64,000 nt of DNA. It comes from Natronosalvus vescus. Its GTDB lineage: Archaea; Halobacteriota; Halobacteria; Halobacteriales; Natrialbaceae. The position numbers were made by a program, and so were the translations under genes. A model generated the notes under the pieces. It worked only from the letters and a program-made list of their open reading frames with translations, made no database searches and was not told the origin of the DNA. Location of the stretch: assembly GCF_023973145.1 (NCBI RefSeq), contig NZ_CP099546.1:620001-684000 (forward strand). Direction: 5' to 3'. Positions 42,116 through 51,500 of this stretch are shown here, piece after piece (the stretch's first letter is position 1; every line of letters starts with the position of its first letter).

Positions 42116-43024
42116 CTACGGGTACTCGACCGCTGTCTCCGCCTCCGATCGTTCCCAGAGCCGCCGTGCAGTCTCCGGGTTGTGAGCAGCGCTCGAGGGC
42201 CGTTGGCGCGTTGGGGAGCCACGGACATTGAAGGGGCCGCCCGGGCCGTAGTACGCCCCACCCTCCACGTCAGGGGCGGTCGCGGCGTACAGCGTCGGCA
42301 ACGCACCCTTCGACGCCGGCTGGGCGAAGAGTGCGTTCGCCAGCCCCATCATCACGAGTTGGAGGCGCGACCCCTTGGCTCGAGCGACCCGGAGCTGCAG
42401 GTTCGTGTCGGCGTAGCCCGGATGCACCGCGATGCTTTTCACGCCACGACCGGCGGCCTCGAGCCGCCGCTGTAGTTCTCTCGCAAAGAGGACGTTCGCG
42501 AGTTTCGACTGTGCGTAGGCGTCCCAGGGGCCATACGATTGCTCGCCATGGAGATCGTCGAAGTCGATCGACCCCATCTTGTGCATCGTGCTCGAGACGG
42601 TGACGACCCGTCCGCCCTCGACCAGGTTCTCGAGCAACAGGCCAGTGAGGGCGAAGTGCCCGAGGTGGTTGACCCCAAATTGTTTCTCGAAGCCGTCCGC
42701 AGTCGTCTCGTGCGGGATGCCCATGACGCCCGCGTTGTTCACCAGGACGTCGATCTCGGAGTCTTCCAGTCGGTCGGCGAACGCACGAACGGACTCGAGG
42801 CTGGCGAGGTCGAGGTGTTCACGCCACAGGTCGGCCCTCCCGACGTCGGCGTGGATTGCCCCGGCGGCGGCCTCGGATCGGTCGCGACTGCGACAGGCCA
42901 TCACGACGGTTGCGCCGGCGCGGGCCAGTTCGCGGGCCGTTTCGTGACCGATTCCGCTGTTCGCCCCCGTCACGACCACTGTCGCGTCGGTCACCTCGGG
43001 AATGTCCGCGGCAGTCCAGCCCAT
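42116..43024 (-). CDS. short-chain dehydrogenase/reductase (retinol-dehydrogenase-like)
   Basis: A 302-residue SDR. The cofactor site is VVVTGANSGIGHETARELA, with the R-rich VMACRSRDRSEA that favours NADPH. VLVNNAGVMGIP and the catalytic set (VSSTMHK serine region, YAQSKLANVLF with Tyr and Lys) follow. It then shows SIAVHPGYADTNLQ and a C-terminal AYYGPGGPFNVRG. This is the WW-oxidoreductase/retinol dehydrogenase-like branch. No partner genes nearby define the substrate. Confidence 0.93.
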   Translation of the reverse strand: MGWTAADIPEVTDATVVVTGANSGIGHETARELARAGATVVMACRSRDRSEAAAGAIHADVGRADLWREHLDLASLESVRAFADRLEDSEIDVLVNNAGVMGIPHETTADGFEKQFGVNHLGHFALTGLLLENLVEGGRVVTVSSTMHKMGSIDFDDLHGEQSYGPWDAYAQSKLANVLFARELQRRLEAAGRGVKSIAVHPGYADTNLQLRVARAKGSRLQLVMMGLANALFAQPASKGALPTLYAATAPDVEGGAYYGPGGPFNVRGSPTRQRPSSAAHNPETARRLWERSEAETAVEYP

Positions 43025-43093
43025 ACGTGGTCGTGGGCCGCGAGCGGTTTGACGGTATGGGTTTCGGAACTCGAGGCGTCGTGACCGATCGCG

Positions 43094-43588
43094 TCAGGGT
43101 CGTTCGATCGTCTCGGAAACGAACTGTCCGCTGTCGTCGTCGTGATCGTGGTCGTTGTCGCGCCACCGCCAGGAACCGATGACCTCCTCCCCGTGATCCC
43201 CTTCGAGGCTCACGATCACGTACGACCGATCCGGCCACGCCGCACCGGCGACGTCGGTCTCACTCGGTTCGTGCGGGCCCCGTGGATGGGAGTGATAGAA
43301 GCCGACGATCTCCTCGCCTCGATCCTCGAGTTCCTCGAATACGGCGAGTTGCTCCTCGGGGTCGATTCGATACTCCCGTCGTGGTTCCGCGGCGACGTTG
43401 CGGGTCGGATACCGGCTGTCGACGCGGCTTCGGTTCGTGTCGAACCCGCCGCCGAAGACGCCACAGCACTCCTCGGGGACGGCCGATCGAGCGTCCTCGA
43501 CGATGGCTTCCTCGATCGATTCGGGAAGCTCGAGCGTCGGTGCGGTCGTGGTGCCACCGTCCGTGTGGTGGGAGTCTCGCTCGATCAC
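43094..43588 (-). CDS. JAMM/MPN+ metalloprotease, desampylase-like
   Basis: A 164-residue JAMM protein. The motif is complete: Glu in VPEECCGVFGGG, then GFYHSHPRGPHEPSETD with HxH, Ser and Asp. In haloarchaea such proteins (HvJAMM1) remove ubiquitin-like SAMP modifiers. Start choice is decided by context: GTG 43588 overlaps the TGA stop of the upstream gene in a GTGA, so the two are translationally coupled. The C-terminus has a DNDHDHDDDSG metal-like tail. The mature activity could also be on SAMP precursors or another isopeptide. Confidence 0.87.
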   Translation of the reverse strand: MIERDSHHTDGGTTTAPTLELPESIEEAIVEDARSAVPEECCGVFGGGFDTNRSRVDSRYPTRNVAAEPRREYRIDPEEQLAVFEELEDRGEEIVGFYHSHPRGPHEPSETDVAGAAWPDRSYVIVSLEGDHGEEVIGSWRWRDNDHDHDDDSGQFVSETIERP

Positions 43589-44532
43589 GCTGTCGCCCCG
43601 TAATCCGCTCGGAGAACCGACCACGGCACGGCCACGTCAGTCGACGGCCGTTCGTCGAACCGCTCGGGCTGGATGATCGGTGCAAGGAGCTCGAGCGTAT
43701 CCACGAGTCGCGGCCCGGGTCGGTTGAGGTACTGATCGCCGTCGAGCGCCCAGATGCGGCCCTCCTCGACGGCCGACAGCTCGTCCCACCCTTCGCGGTC
43801 GGCCAGATCCGCGAGGTTCTCGGCGGTCTGTGCGAGGTCGAATCCGCACGGGGCGACGATCACGACCTCCGGATCGTAGTCCCGAATTTCGTCCCACTGG
43901 CGCGGCCTCGAGCGTTCCCCCACATCGGCCAGCCCGTAGCGTCCGCCGGCCCACTCGACGAGTTCGGTCGTCCAGTGGCCGGCGATCATGACCGGGTTCG
44001 TCCAGTCGAAGATGGCTACTCGCGGTCGCTCGCTCGCGTCGATGTCGGTCGTCCGATCCCTGACGGCGTCGATCCGTCCCTCGAGATCGTCGATCACCGT
44101 TCGAGCCCGCTGCTCGACGCCGGCGGCCCGCCCGATGCGCTCGACGTCGGCGAATACGTCCGCGACGGAGTGAGGGTCGGTCGTCAGGAGGTCGGGTTCG
44201 GCCTCGATCGCGTCGACCGCGCGTTCGATCGCCGCCGTATCGACCGCACAGACGTCGCACATTCCCTGTGTGACGATCAGATCCGGATCGAGCGCCTCGA
44301 GCGTGGCGTGGTCGATTTCGTAGACGCCCTCACCGCTCTCGTCGTCGGCCGCCTCGAGCACCTGTTCGTCGATCGCCGCGCTCGAGCCGTCGGTGTCGAT
44401 CCGTGAGCGGGTGACCGGCGGGTGGTCGAGAACGCGGGGTGGGTAGTCACACTCGTGGGAGACGCCAACCGGCTCGAGCCCGAGGGCACAGGCGATCTCG
44501 GTCGCCGAAGGGAGCGTGGTGACGAGGTTCAT
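43585..44532 (-). CDS. cobalamin-binding/BtuF-like protein without signal peptide
   Basis: A 315-residue protein of the helical-backbone metal receptor type (class III substrate-binding fold). It begins directly at NLVTTLPSATEIACALGLEP with GVSHECDYPP next, then LDPDLIVTQGMCDVCAVDTA (CxxC), VAIFDWTNPVMIAGHWTTEL and LNRPGPRLVDTLELLAP. No signal peptide or lipobox is present, so it seems cytoplasmic, unlike BtuF itself. Such proteins are often annotated as cobalamin-binding. Its stop overlaps the GTG of the JAMM gene by four bases. ATG 44532 is chosen; the frame is open upstream. Confidence 0.82.
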   Translation of the reverse strand: MNLVTTLPSATEIACALGLEPVGVSHECDYPPRVLDHPPVTRSRIDTDGSSAAIDEQVLEAADDESGEGVYEIDHATLEALDPDLIVTQGMCDVCAVDTAAIERAVDAIEAEPDLLTTDPHSVADVFADVERIGRAAGVEQRARTVIDDLEGRIDAVRDRTTDIDASERPRVAIFDWTNPVMIAGHWTTELVEWAGGRYGLADVGERSRPRQWDEIRDYDPEVVIVAPCGFDLAQTAENLADLADREGWDELSAVEEGRIWALDGDQYLNRPGPRLVDTLELLAPIIQPERFDERPSTDVAVPWSVLRADYGATA

Positions 44533-44603
44533 GCGAGCGGGTTGGGTCTCGAGGGAGAAAAGCGTACGTCGCCGCGGTGCTGTGCTGGGCACTGATCATT
44601 GGA

Positions 44604-44624
44604 CACTGGTCACTGGTCACTGAT
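44604..44624. repeat. three 7-base tandem units
   Basis: CACTGGT, CACTGGT and CACTGAT follow each other directly in the 132-base gap between the BtuF-like and Nudix genes. The gap also contains several TCTAG steps. Probably simple sequence slippage. Confidence 0.6.
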
Positions 44625-44664
44625 GCCTTGTCTCTAGCCTCTAGTCAACGCCACTAATCCCTGG

Positions 44665-45213
44665 TCATTCCCCGACGAGCTCGAAGTGGGACACGGCGAG
44701 CACCGTTCGCCCGTCCCGTATCTCTCCCTCGCGAACGGCCTCGAGCAGTTCCGCGTAGGCCATCGGAGTCACGCGAATGCTCTCGTCGTGATCGAGTCGT
44801 TGCTCGCCCGCCGGCTCACAGCCTCGAGCGACGAAAAAGTGCATGACGGAGTCCGCGAGTCCGTTCGCCGGTTCGACGGTAACCAGCGGCTCGATGGTGT
44901 CCGCCACGTGGCCGGTCTCCTCGGCGAGTTCGCGACGGGCGGCCGCCTCGAGATCGTCGTCGTCGGGTTCGGTGGTTCCTACGGGGAGGCCACGATTGAT
45001 TCGCTCGACTGCCTGACGCCACTCTTCGATGCAGACGACGGTACCGTCGGCGGTGAACGGGAGGATACAGACGCTGGCCGGCTCGGAGAGGTAATCGAAA
45101 TCGGTTTCGTCGCCATCGGGGAGTCGTACGGTCTGCGTAACGATGTCGAAGCCAGGGCAGGAGTAGGCTACACCGGACTCGCGCGTCTCCCAGGCGAGCG
45201 GATCGTCGGGCAT
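44665..45213 (-). CDS. Nudix hydrolase
   Basis: A 182-residue pyrophosphohydrolase. The Nudix box is GTTEPDDDDLEAAARREL followed by AEETGH. It has the REL-x-EE-x-G core, but the N-terminal Glu is replaced or shifted by the Asp run, one residue longer than the classical box. Flanking strands (YLSEPASVCILPFTADGTVV, EEWRQAVERINRG) suit an ADP-ribose pyrophosphatase-type enzyme. ATG 45213 begins the domain; an in-frame extension to 45402 runs into the divergent promoter and looks non-coding. Substrate unproven. Confidence 0.88.
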   Translation of the reverse strand: MPDDPLAWETRESGVAYSCPGFDIVTQTVRLPDGDETDFDYLSEPASVCILPFTADGTVVCIEEWRQAVERINRGLPVGTTEPDDDDLEAAARRELAEETGHVADTIEPLVTVEPANGLADSVMHFFVARGCEPAGEQRLDHDESIRVTPMAYAELLEAVREGEIRDGRTVLAVSHFELVGE

Positions 45214-45393
45214 ACCGGCCGATACGGCGGTCGCTGGGAAAAACGTCGTGGCTCGTGGCCGCTCGAGTGCAATCACACGAGTCGGGCGTTCAGTACCGCG
45301 TTCTACGTCGTCAGTTCCGGTCTCACAACTTCCGTGTACTGGCTCTATAACAAAGCCACAGATCGATGAACGTTCGTTTTCAGAGGGTGATCC

Positions 45394-45669
45394 ATGGATC
45401 AACTAACAGGTTTCCAACGCGACTTGCTGTACGTCATCGCCGGCATGGAACGGCCGTCGGGCCAGCAAATTCTCGACGATATTAACGAGTACATCGACCA
45501 GCCGGTCACACACGGTCGGCTGTATCCGAACCTGGATACGCTGGTCGAAAAGAAACTCGTCGAGAAAGGGCAACTCGACCGACGGACGAACTACTACGCG
45601 TTGACCCCGAAGGGTCGGCGCGAATTACAACGACGCCAGGAGTGGGTACAACGATACGTCGACGTCTAA
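45394..45669 (+). CDS. small PadR-family transcriptional regulator
   Basis: A 91-residue winged-helix protein of the short PadR type common in haloarchaeal chromosomes and viruses. The domain is LTGFQRDLLYVIAGMERPSG, then THGRLYPNLDTLVEKKLVEK, and the wing RRTNYYALTPKGRRELQRRQ. Nearly the whole protein is the DNA-binding domain. It is divergent from the Nudix gene by 180 bases. An inverted repeat at 45716 follows its stop and may end its transcript. Confidence 0.92.
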   Translation: MDQLTGFQRDLLYVIAGMERPSGQQILDDINEYIDQPVTHGRLYPNLDTLVEKKLVEKGQLDRRTNYYALTPKGRRELQRRQEWVQRYVDV

Positions 45670-45993
45670 CGTTTTTTCACGTTTACGAGCGGCGCGGTGG
45701 GTCGAGCCAGCGGGTATCCGTTGTATCCAACGGATTGCCCGTTTCGACCCGGTATTTCCGAGGTGTCGTTGCTGTAGCGACGCTCATTCTATCACCTCAT
45801 ATCGGCCAGCTACTCCACTCGAGTGTCGGCTTCCGGGCGGTGACTGATTCGATACGTGACGGGTCACCCGACTCGCGATCGCGTTCCCAGTTCGAGTAGT
45901 GATTGCGCTACTGGCTCCGTGCATCACGCCCGAAAACTGACGACGGAGCCGTCTCGAAATCGAGCGTCAAAACGGGGCGGCCATCCGTTTCGT
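45670..45993. other. gene-free stretch after PadR
   Basis: About 320 bases without a credible gene. Short open frames here lack haloarchaeal codon bias and acidic composition. The stretch holds the inverted repeat at 45716-45735 and otherwise nothing I can name. Confidence 0.6.
45716..45735 (+). terminator. inverted repeat after PadR gene
   Basis: ATCCGTTG and CAACGGAT form a perfect 8-bp stem around TATC, 46 bases after the PadR stop. Flanking GGG and CCC can extend the stem past a small mismatch. No T-run follows, so a terminator is a guess; an operator is the alternative. Confidence 0.35.
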
Positions 45994-47055
45994 TCAGGTG
46001 TCGTTGTCGTCGTTGTCGTCAGTGTCGTCGGGTTCCTCGTCCGGCTCTTCTTCGGGTTCCTCTTCTGGCTCATCCGGTTCTTCCTCTGGCTCCTCTTCAG
46101 GCTCCTCCTCCTCCGGTTCCTCTTCAGGCTCCTCCTCTGATTCGTCGACCGCCGGTGGCCCGTCGACGGTGAGGTTCACCGAGAACGCACGGTCTTCCTG
46201 GTCGGCTTCCGGCTCGAGGTACCCTGCTGCGAAGGCCGTGTACGCCGTTCCCATCTCGAGGTCGACGGTGACGGAGGCGACGGCATCGGTGTCTTCGGCT
46301 TCGTCGTCTTCGTCGCGCGCTTCGGTTTCGTCGTCAGCCGCTTCCTCGTCGTCGTACTCATCATCGGTTTCCCTCTCGTCGTTGTCGTCGTCAGCTGCTT
46401 CCTCGTCGTGGTCGTCGGTTTCGTCAACATCGTTCGCACCGTCCTCGTCGTCCAACTCGTCGTCACCAGCAGCGGGCACGACGTCGAGCGTGTATGACCC
46501 CGCCGGAACGGCGACGTAGTTCGTCCCCTCGCCGAAGGCCACGTTCGCGAACAGCGCCTGTCCGCTTTCGCTCTCCTCGACGTCGACCGCTGGCGCGTCC
46601 GGTGCGGCGTGAACCAACCGGACGAGCGAGGAACCAGCGTCGGTGAGAACCAGCATCTCGAGGGTGTCGGCCTCGAGTTCGCCGATCGCGGCGATCGTGT
46701 AAAACGCGTTGCCGACCGCGAGCTCCTCGTCGTAGACGACCGTTTCCTCGTCGCCGGCAGCGGTCACCCGAACCGAGTAGGTTCCGGGCTCCAGCTCGAG
46801 ATACGGGGTCACCTGGTCGTAGGCAGCGTCTGAAACGACTCGCTCGTCGTCGACGTAGACGTCGACTGCCGGGGCGTCCGGGGAGAAGTGAGCGACACGA
46901 ACGCCGCCCGTGGGGGCCGTTCCGTCGTCCGTTTCGTCGTCCGTCCGCTCGTCGTCTTCGTGTTCGCCCATCGCGAAGACGCGTCCGCCCGCGAGTACGC
47001 TTCCCGTGCCGACGACACCCAGTGCTTTGAGTGTCGTGCGTCGTGATGTCCTCAT
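45994..47055 (-). CDS. Tat-exported DUF4397 protein with acidic repeats
   Basis: A 353-residue exported protein. The N-terminus (RTSRRTTLKALGVVGTG, then SVLAGGRVFA) is a Tat signal without lipobox Cys. Two DUF4397 beta modules follow: VRVAHFSPDAPAVDVYVDDE (about 52-71) and VRLVHAAPDAPAVDVEESES (about 145-164). They are separated from the final strands by an extremely acidic stretch of about 70 residues (DDHDEEAADDDNDERETDDE). The tail is a run of EEP/EEEP repeats (about 310-345). The acidic repeats suggest a secreted or wall-associated spacer. Function unknown. It lies downstream of the PAS-protein gene on the same strand. Confidence 0.87.
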   Translation of the reverse strand: MRTSRRTTLKALGVVGTGSVLAGGRVFAMGEHEDDERTDDETDDGTAPTGGVRVAHFSPDAPAVDVYVDDERVVSDAAYDQVTPYLELEPGTYSVRVTAAGDEETVVYDEELAVGNAFYTIAAIGELEADTLEMLVLTDAGSSLVRLVHAAPDAPAVDVEESESGQALFANVAFGEGTNYVAVPAGSYTLDVVPAAGDDELDDEDGANDVDETDDHDEEAADDDNDERETDDEYDDEEAADDETEARDEDDEAEDTDAVASVTVDLEMGTAYTAFAAGYLEPEADQEDRAFSVNLTVDGPPAVDESEEEPEEEPEEEEPEEEPEEEPDEPEEEPEEEPDEEPDDTDDNDDNDT

Positions 47056-47296
47056 AATGCACTCGATACGGGGGACACTGAACGAATAAAGCGAGCCGTC
47101 AGTTCCGCGGATTTGGCCGTGGTTTACACTCGACGCGTCCCTGTAGGCTGTCTCTGTGGCCGAGAAACGTTCCCCTACGCGTGGTCGTTAGTCGCTCGAG
47201 CACGGTGACAAATATCCGTCTGCCACTGTACGAACGTGTCCGAGAACAGTCCCCTCGAGGCCGCTATACCCCGCCCAGACCGCGTCTCGCTCCCCC

Positions 47297-48073
47297 TCAG
47301 CGAATGTTGTCGGGAACCCGATTCGACGAGTCGCCCTCGAGGAGCAGGGCGAAGCCGCCATCCTCGAGGCCGATAACGCTCACGCCCGACGTAAACGTTG
47401 TGTCCCCTCGTCGGCCGATACACGTCCCCTTCCAGCGCCAGCCGGCGGCGGCCACCGTGAGCGCCGTCTCCTCGAGTCGCCGCACTTCGTCGTCGGGATA
47501 CGGGAGTCCCCAGTGACTCCCGAGGAGTTCCTCGCGGGCGACGGCGAACTGCCGGACGTAATTGGTGTTCACTGCGATCACGGTTCCGTCGGGGTCGACG
47601 AGTGCGATCCCATCACCGACAGCTTCGAACGCTGTCAGCACGTTTCGAGTCAGCGTTCGCTGCCGGTGGTGATCGATCAGCCGACGAATCCGTGCAGCCA
47701 ACCGGTCGCCGTCCCGTTCCCCGGGACGGTGCTGGATTGCCCAGTCGTCCTCGAGCACCGCGTCGAACAGCGCCTCCGATTGTGGCGCCGTATAACAGAC
47801 GACGGGAAGCGTCGATTCTTGACGCCGAACGCCCGAGAGCACCTCGAGGGCGGTCGCCGGCGATTCGGGGGCCACGCACACGACGCTTTCGACCGCTGGT
47901 GATCCGATCGGTGCCGTCTCGACCGTCTCCGCCGTCTGCACCTCGAGCACGTCGGTTCGACCGAGTGCCGTCTCGAGTGTCGTGATCGGGTCTCCGGTAC
48001 CGATCAACAGGACGGTCGCTGCGGCGTCAGTGTCCGTACCTGTCGTGTGTTTATCGGTTTCGACGGCTGTCAT
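47297..48073 (-). CDS. PAS-domain signalling protein with receiver-like N-terminus
   Basis: A 258-residue cytoplasmic protein. The first half (about 20-125) looks like a degenerate response-regulator domain (ATVLLIGTGDPITTLETALG, SVVCVAPESPATALEVLSGV, STLPVVCYTAPQSEALF). The usual phospho-Asp is replaced, because VCVAPESP has no Asp at that strand end. A PAS domain follows (about 150-250: VLTAFEAVGDGIALVDPDGT, VIAVNTNYVRQFAVAREELL). There is no kinase domain. The annotated open frame begins at GTG 48085; ATG 48073 is preferred. It lies just downstream of the HalOD1 gene on the same strand, which suggests a shared sensory pathway. Confidence 0.83.
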   Translation of the reverse strand: MTAVETDKHTTGTDTDAAATVLLIGTGDPITTLETALGRTDVLEVQTAETVETAPIGSPAVESVVCVAPESPATALEVLSGVRRQESTLPVVCYTAPQSEALFDAVLEDDWAIQHRPGERDGDRLAARIRRLIDHHRQRTLTRNVLTAFEAVGDGIALVDPDGTVIAVNTNYVRQFAVAREELLGSHWGLPYPDDEVRRLEETALTVAAAGWRWKGTCIGRRGDTTFTSGVSVIGLEDGGFALLLEGDSSNRVPDNIR

Positions 48074-48163
48074 CGTTGTGAACACCTGTTCGGTACCGGC
48101 ATCGTCTGGGAACTGCGGCGGAACAGCCAGCGGAACGACCGGGAGTCGACCCCGACGATCGGT

Positions 48164-48418
48164 TCATGCCGGTGGGTACACCGACCCATCGACGGTGACG
48201 GTACCGTCGTGTTGAACCGTGATTTCGCGACCGACATATTCGAAGGTGACCGTACACTGGACGTCGTCTCGAAAGAGTTGATCCAGCGCTTCAGGGTCGA
48301 CTGCCTCGAACAGCGGTACCTCGAGATCGAGTGGATCGACACCACTGTCTTCGGCGATGGCTTCGATCACGCGCATACTCATCGAGTGGGCGGAGGGTCT
48401 GGTGTCAATCTGGGGCAT
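48164..48418 (-). CDS. HalOD1 output-domain protein
   Basis: An 84-residue protein formed by one HalOD1 domain, the small output domain frequent in haloarchaeal signalling proteins. Features are SMRVIEAIAEDSGVDPLDLE, VPLFEAVDPEALDQLF and the strand pair VTFEYVGREITVQHDGTVTV ending VYPPA. Such domains occur alone or behind receivers. It lies 90 bases upstream of the PAS gene on the same strand and is divergent from the giant Bat-type regulator, which starts 166 bases away. Confidence 0.85.
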   Translation of the reverse strand: MPQIDTRPSAHSMSMRVIEAIAEDSGVDPLDLEVPLFEAVDPEALDQLFRDDVQCTVTFEYVGREITVQHDGTVTVDGSVYPPA

Positions 48419-48583
48419 CGTTGTTCCGGCCTAAGTGAACGCGGGGTATTTGCCTAGCCGTTTTATGTGTATCCCCAGCGTATATTCGACACTATATGTA
48501 TAGCGCGGGCTTGACGTGCCCGACTACTCGGCGACGACACTCAGCGGGTACAAGCCAGCTATACGCGTGATTGCTATCGATTC

Positions 48584-51500
48584 ATGGGACTAATGACAGC
48601 ACACTGTGATGGCGATGCGAGCAGATCCCTCGAGCGTGTCGACAGCGCCTGGTTCGAACTCCTTTCGGTGGCGGGTGACCCACTGGGTGCGGTCGACAGT
48701 GTGGGTGTGTTCGCCCTGTGGATCGCTATCAGTGTGGGTGTTCTCGGACTCACCCGCGAGACGGGAAACGGTGGCGGGAGTTCGGGAAACACTGATGACG
48801 GCACGCCGACGGGCGACGTCGACGGAAACGACCCACTCGAGGCGCTCCTCGAGGCGATCGACACGCTCGAGGAAGGCACCTACGACATAGCGGTTCCGAC
48901 GGAACGAGCGGACGAGTACGGCCTGCTCGGTGACCGTCTCGAGGGGCTGGCGGACTCGCTTCGGACGCGATCGGCCGACCTCGAGCGGTATCGCGGCTAC
49001 ACTGACGACCTCGTCGATGCCGTCGACGACGTGTTCATCCTGCTCGAACCGGACGGCACGATTCGACGCTGGAACGAGAGTCTCGTGGCATCGACGAGTT
49101 ATACATACGAGGACGTCACCTCGATGAACGCCTTCGAGTTCTTCGGTTCGGACGAACGGACGCGAGTCGAGACGGCCGTCGAGACGGCGCTCGAGACCGG
49201 TCACGCTCGGATTGAGACCGACGCGGTCGGAGTCGATGGAACGGTCGTACCCTACGAGTTCGTACTTTCGCGTGTCGAAGACCCCGACGGGACGGTACTG
49301 TTGGCTGCGGTCGGCCGTGACGTCAGCGACCGAAACGCCCATCGCCAGCGGCTGCGCGAACGCGAACGGCAGCTTTCGACGCTGATGCACAACATCCCGG
49401 GCATGGTCTACCGATGCCGGAACGAGCCGACGTGGCCGATGGAGTTCGTCAGCCAGGGCTGTCAGGAACTGACCGGCTATCGGCCCGACCAGCTCGTCGA
49501 CGGCTCCGTGGTCTGGGCTGACGACGTGCTGGTTACGGACAATTCTGTGCTCTGGGAGCACGTCCAGGGGAGCCTCGAGACCAGGAAGCCGTTTCAGGTC
49601 ACCTACGAGGCCGAGACGGCGGACGGCAGGCGACGGTGGTTCAAAGAACAGGGACGCGGCGTCTTCGACGATGCGGGAACTCTCGAGGCCCTCGAGGGAG
49701 TGATCATCGACGTTACCGACCGCGTCGAGAGCGAGCGCGAACTCGAGCGGACGAGCGAACTCCTCCAGCAGACGCAGCGGGTGGCGAGTGTCGGCGGCTG
49801 GGAAATCGACGTCCACGGTGGGGAACCCTACGACGTCCTGTTGACCGATGAGACCTTTCGTATTCGGGGCCTCGAGCCCGCTGATTCGATTCCGCTCGAG
49901 CAAGGGATCGAATGGTACCATCCGGACGACCGCCACCGAGTTCGCGAGGCCGTGTATCGGGCCATCGAGGACGGTGTGAGCTACGACCTCGAAGCTCGAC
50001 TGCACACCGAACGCGGCGACCAGCGGTGGGTCAGAGTAATCGGCGATCCCGTCAGGGAGGACGGTGAAATCGTCATGCTCCGTGGGTCCCTGCAGGATAT
50101 CACCGAGCGAAAGGAACGCGAGCGCACCCTGACCCGAACTCGCGAGATGCTCGAGCAGAGTCAACACATCGCCGACGTCGGTGGGTGGGTCATCGAACTC
50201 GAGGACGGCGAGCCATCGGTCTGCCAGTGGACGGAGAAAGCCGCCGAGATATTCGGTCTGGAGCCAGAGGGCTCGCTGGAATTCGACGAGAGCATAGCGC
50301 TGATTCACCCCGACGACCGAGCCCAGGTTCGAACCGCGTTCGAACGAACGGCCGCCACTGGCGACCCCCACGACCTCGAGGTTCGGATCGGTACCGACAC
50401 CGGGCAGGTTCGCTGGATCAGGACGATCGGGAAGCGCTACACCGACGACGGTGAGCCGAGCCACTTGCAGGGCTCGATCCAGGATATTACCACGCGGAAA
50501 GAGCGGGAACTGGCGCTTCAGTCCCTCCACGAAACGACCCGGGAGCTATTACAGGTCGACTCCATCCCGGCGGCCGCGTCGCTGATAACCGAGACTGCAG
50601 ACGGGGTACTCGACGTTTCCGGCAGTTGTGTGTACGCGTTCGATTCGGAGACGAACACGCTCGACCCCATCGCGAGCTCCGGCGGATTTAGCGGCTACTG
50701 CGATGGAGACGTTTCGATCGGGGCCGGTGACGGAGACTCGGTGCTCTGGGAAACGTTTCTAACGGGTACGCAAACGGTCTTTGATGGGGCAGAGGTTACG
50801 AGTCAGTCACCCGTGTTCGGTACCCGTGTCGAGGCAGGGCTGGTCGTTCCGATCGGCAACCACGGCGTCTTCGTGGTCGCTCACGACGACGTGATCGACC
50901 ACGAAACCCGACGTCTCGCCGAGACGCTCGTCGCCACGATGGAGGCGGCGTTCGATCGCCTCGAGAGCGAAGCCGATCTCCGAACCCGCGACGCTGAACT
51001 CGAGGCCCAGAATCGCCGGCTCAGCCGACAGATCCAGATCAACGACATCATTCGGACGGTCGATCAGTCGCTCATCGGGGCATCCAGCCAGGCGGACATC
51101 GAACGCACGGTCTGTGATCGGTTGAGCGAGAGCGAACACGTCGAACTCGCCTGGATTGGAGGCCTCAACGTCGCCGAAACGGTCGTCGAACCGCGGGCCT
51201 GGGCCGGACAGCCCAACGAGTATCTCGATGCCGTCTCCCTCGAGACCGATGTCGACGAACCGGAACTCGCCGTGGCGACGGCACTCACCGAAACGCCGGC
51301 GGTCGTCTCGAACGTAGCCGACGACCTGCGGACACCCTGGCGAAAAGCCGCGCTCACACACGACCTGTCCTCGTGTCTGGCAGTCCCCCTCCGCGTCGAT
51401 GAGTACACGTACGGCGTCCTCGCGGTCTACACCGACGAACCTGGTGCATTCGGCGACCTCGAGCGAACGGTCTTCAGCGAACTCGGTGAAACGATCGCGA

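Noticed and set aside
45642-45899. Open frame overlapping the end of the PadR gene
   Set aside because: No domain, non-haloarchaeal composition, overlaps the regulator and the inverted repeat.
48475-48500. CRISPR- or repeat-like AT runs ahead of the Bat-type gene
   Set aside because: Only promoter-like TATA runs, no repeated units with spacers.
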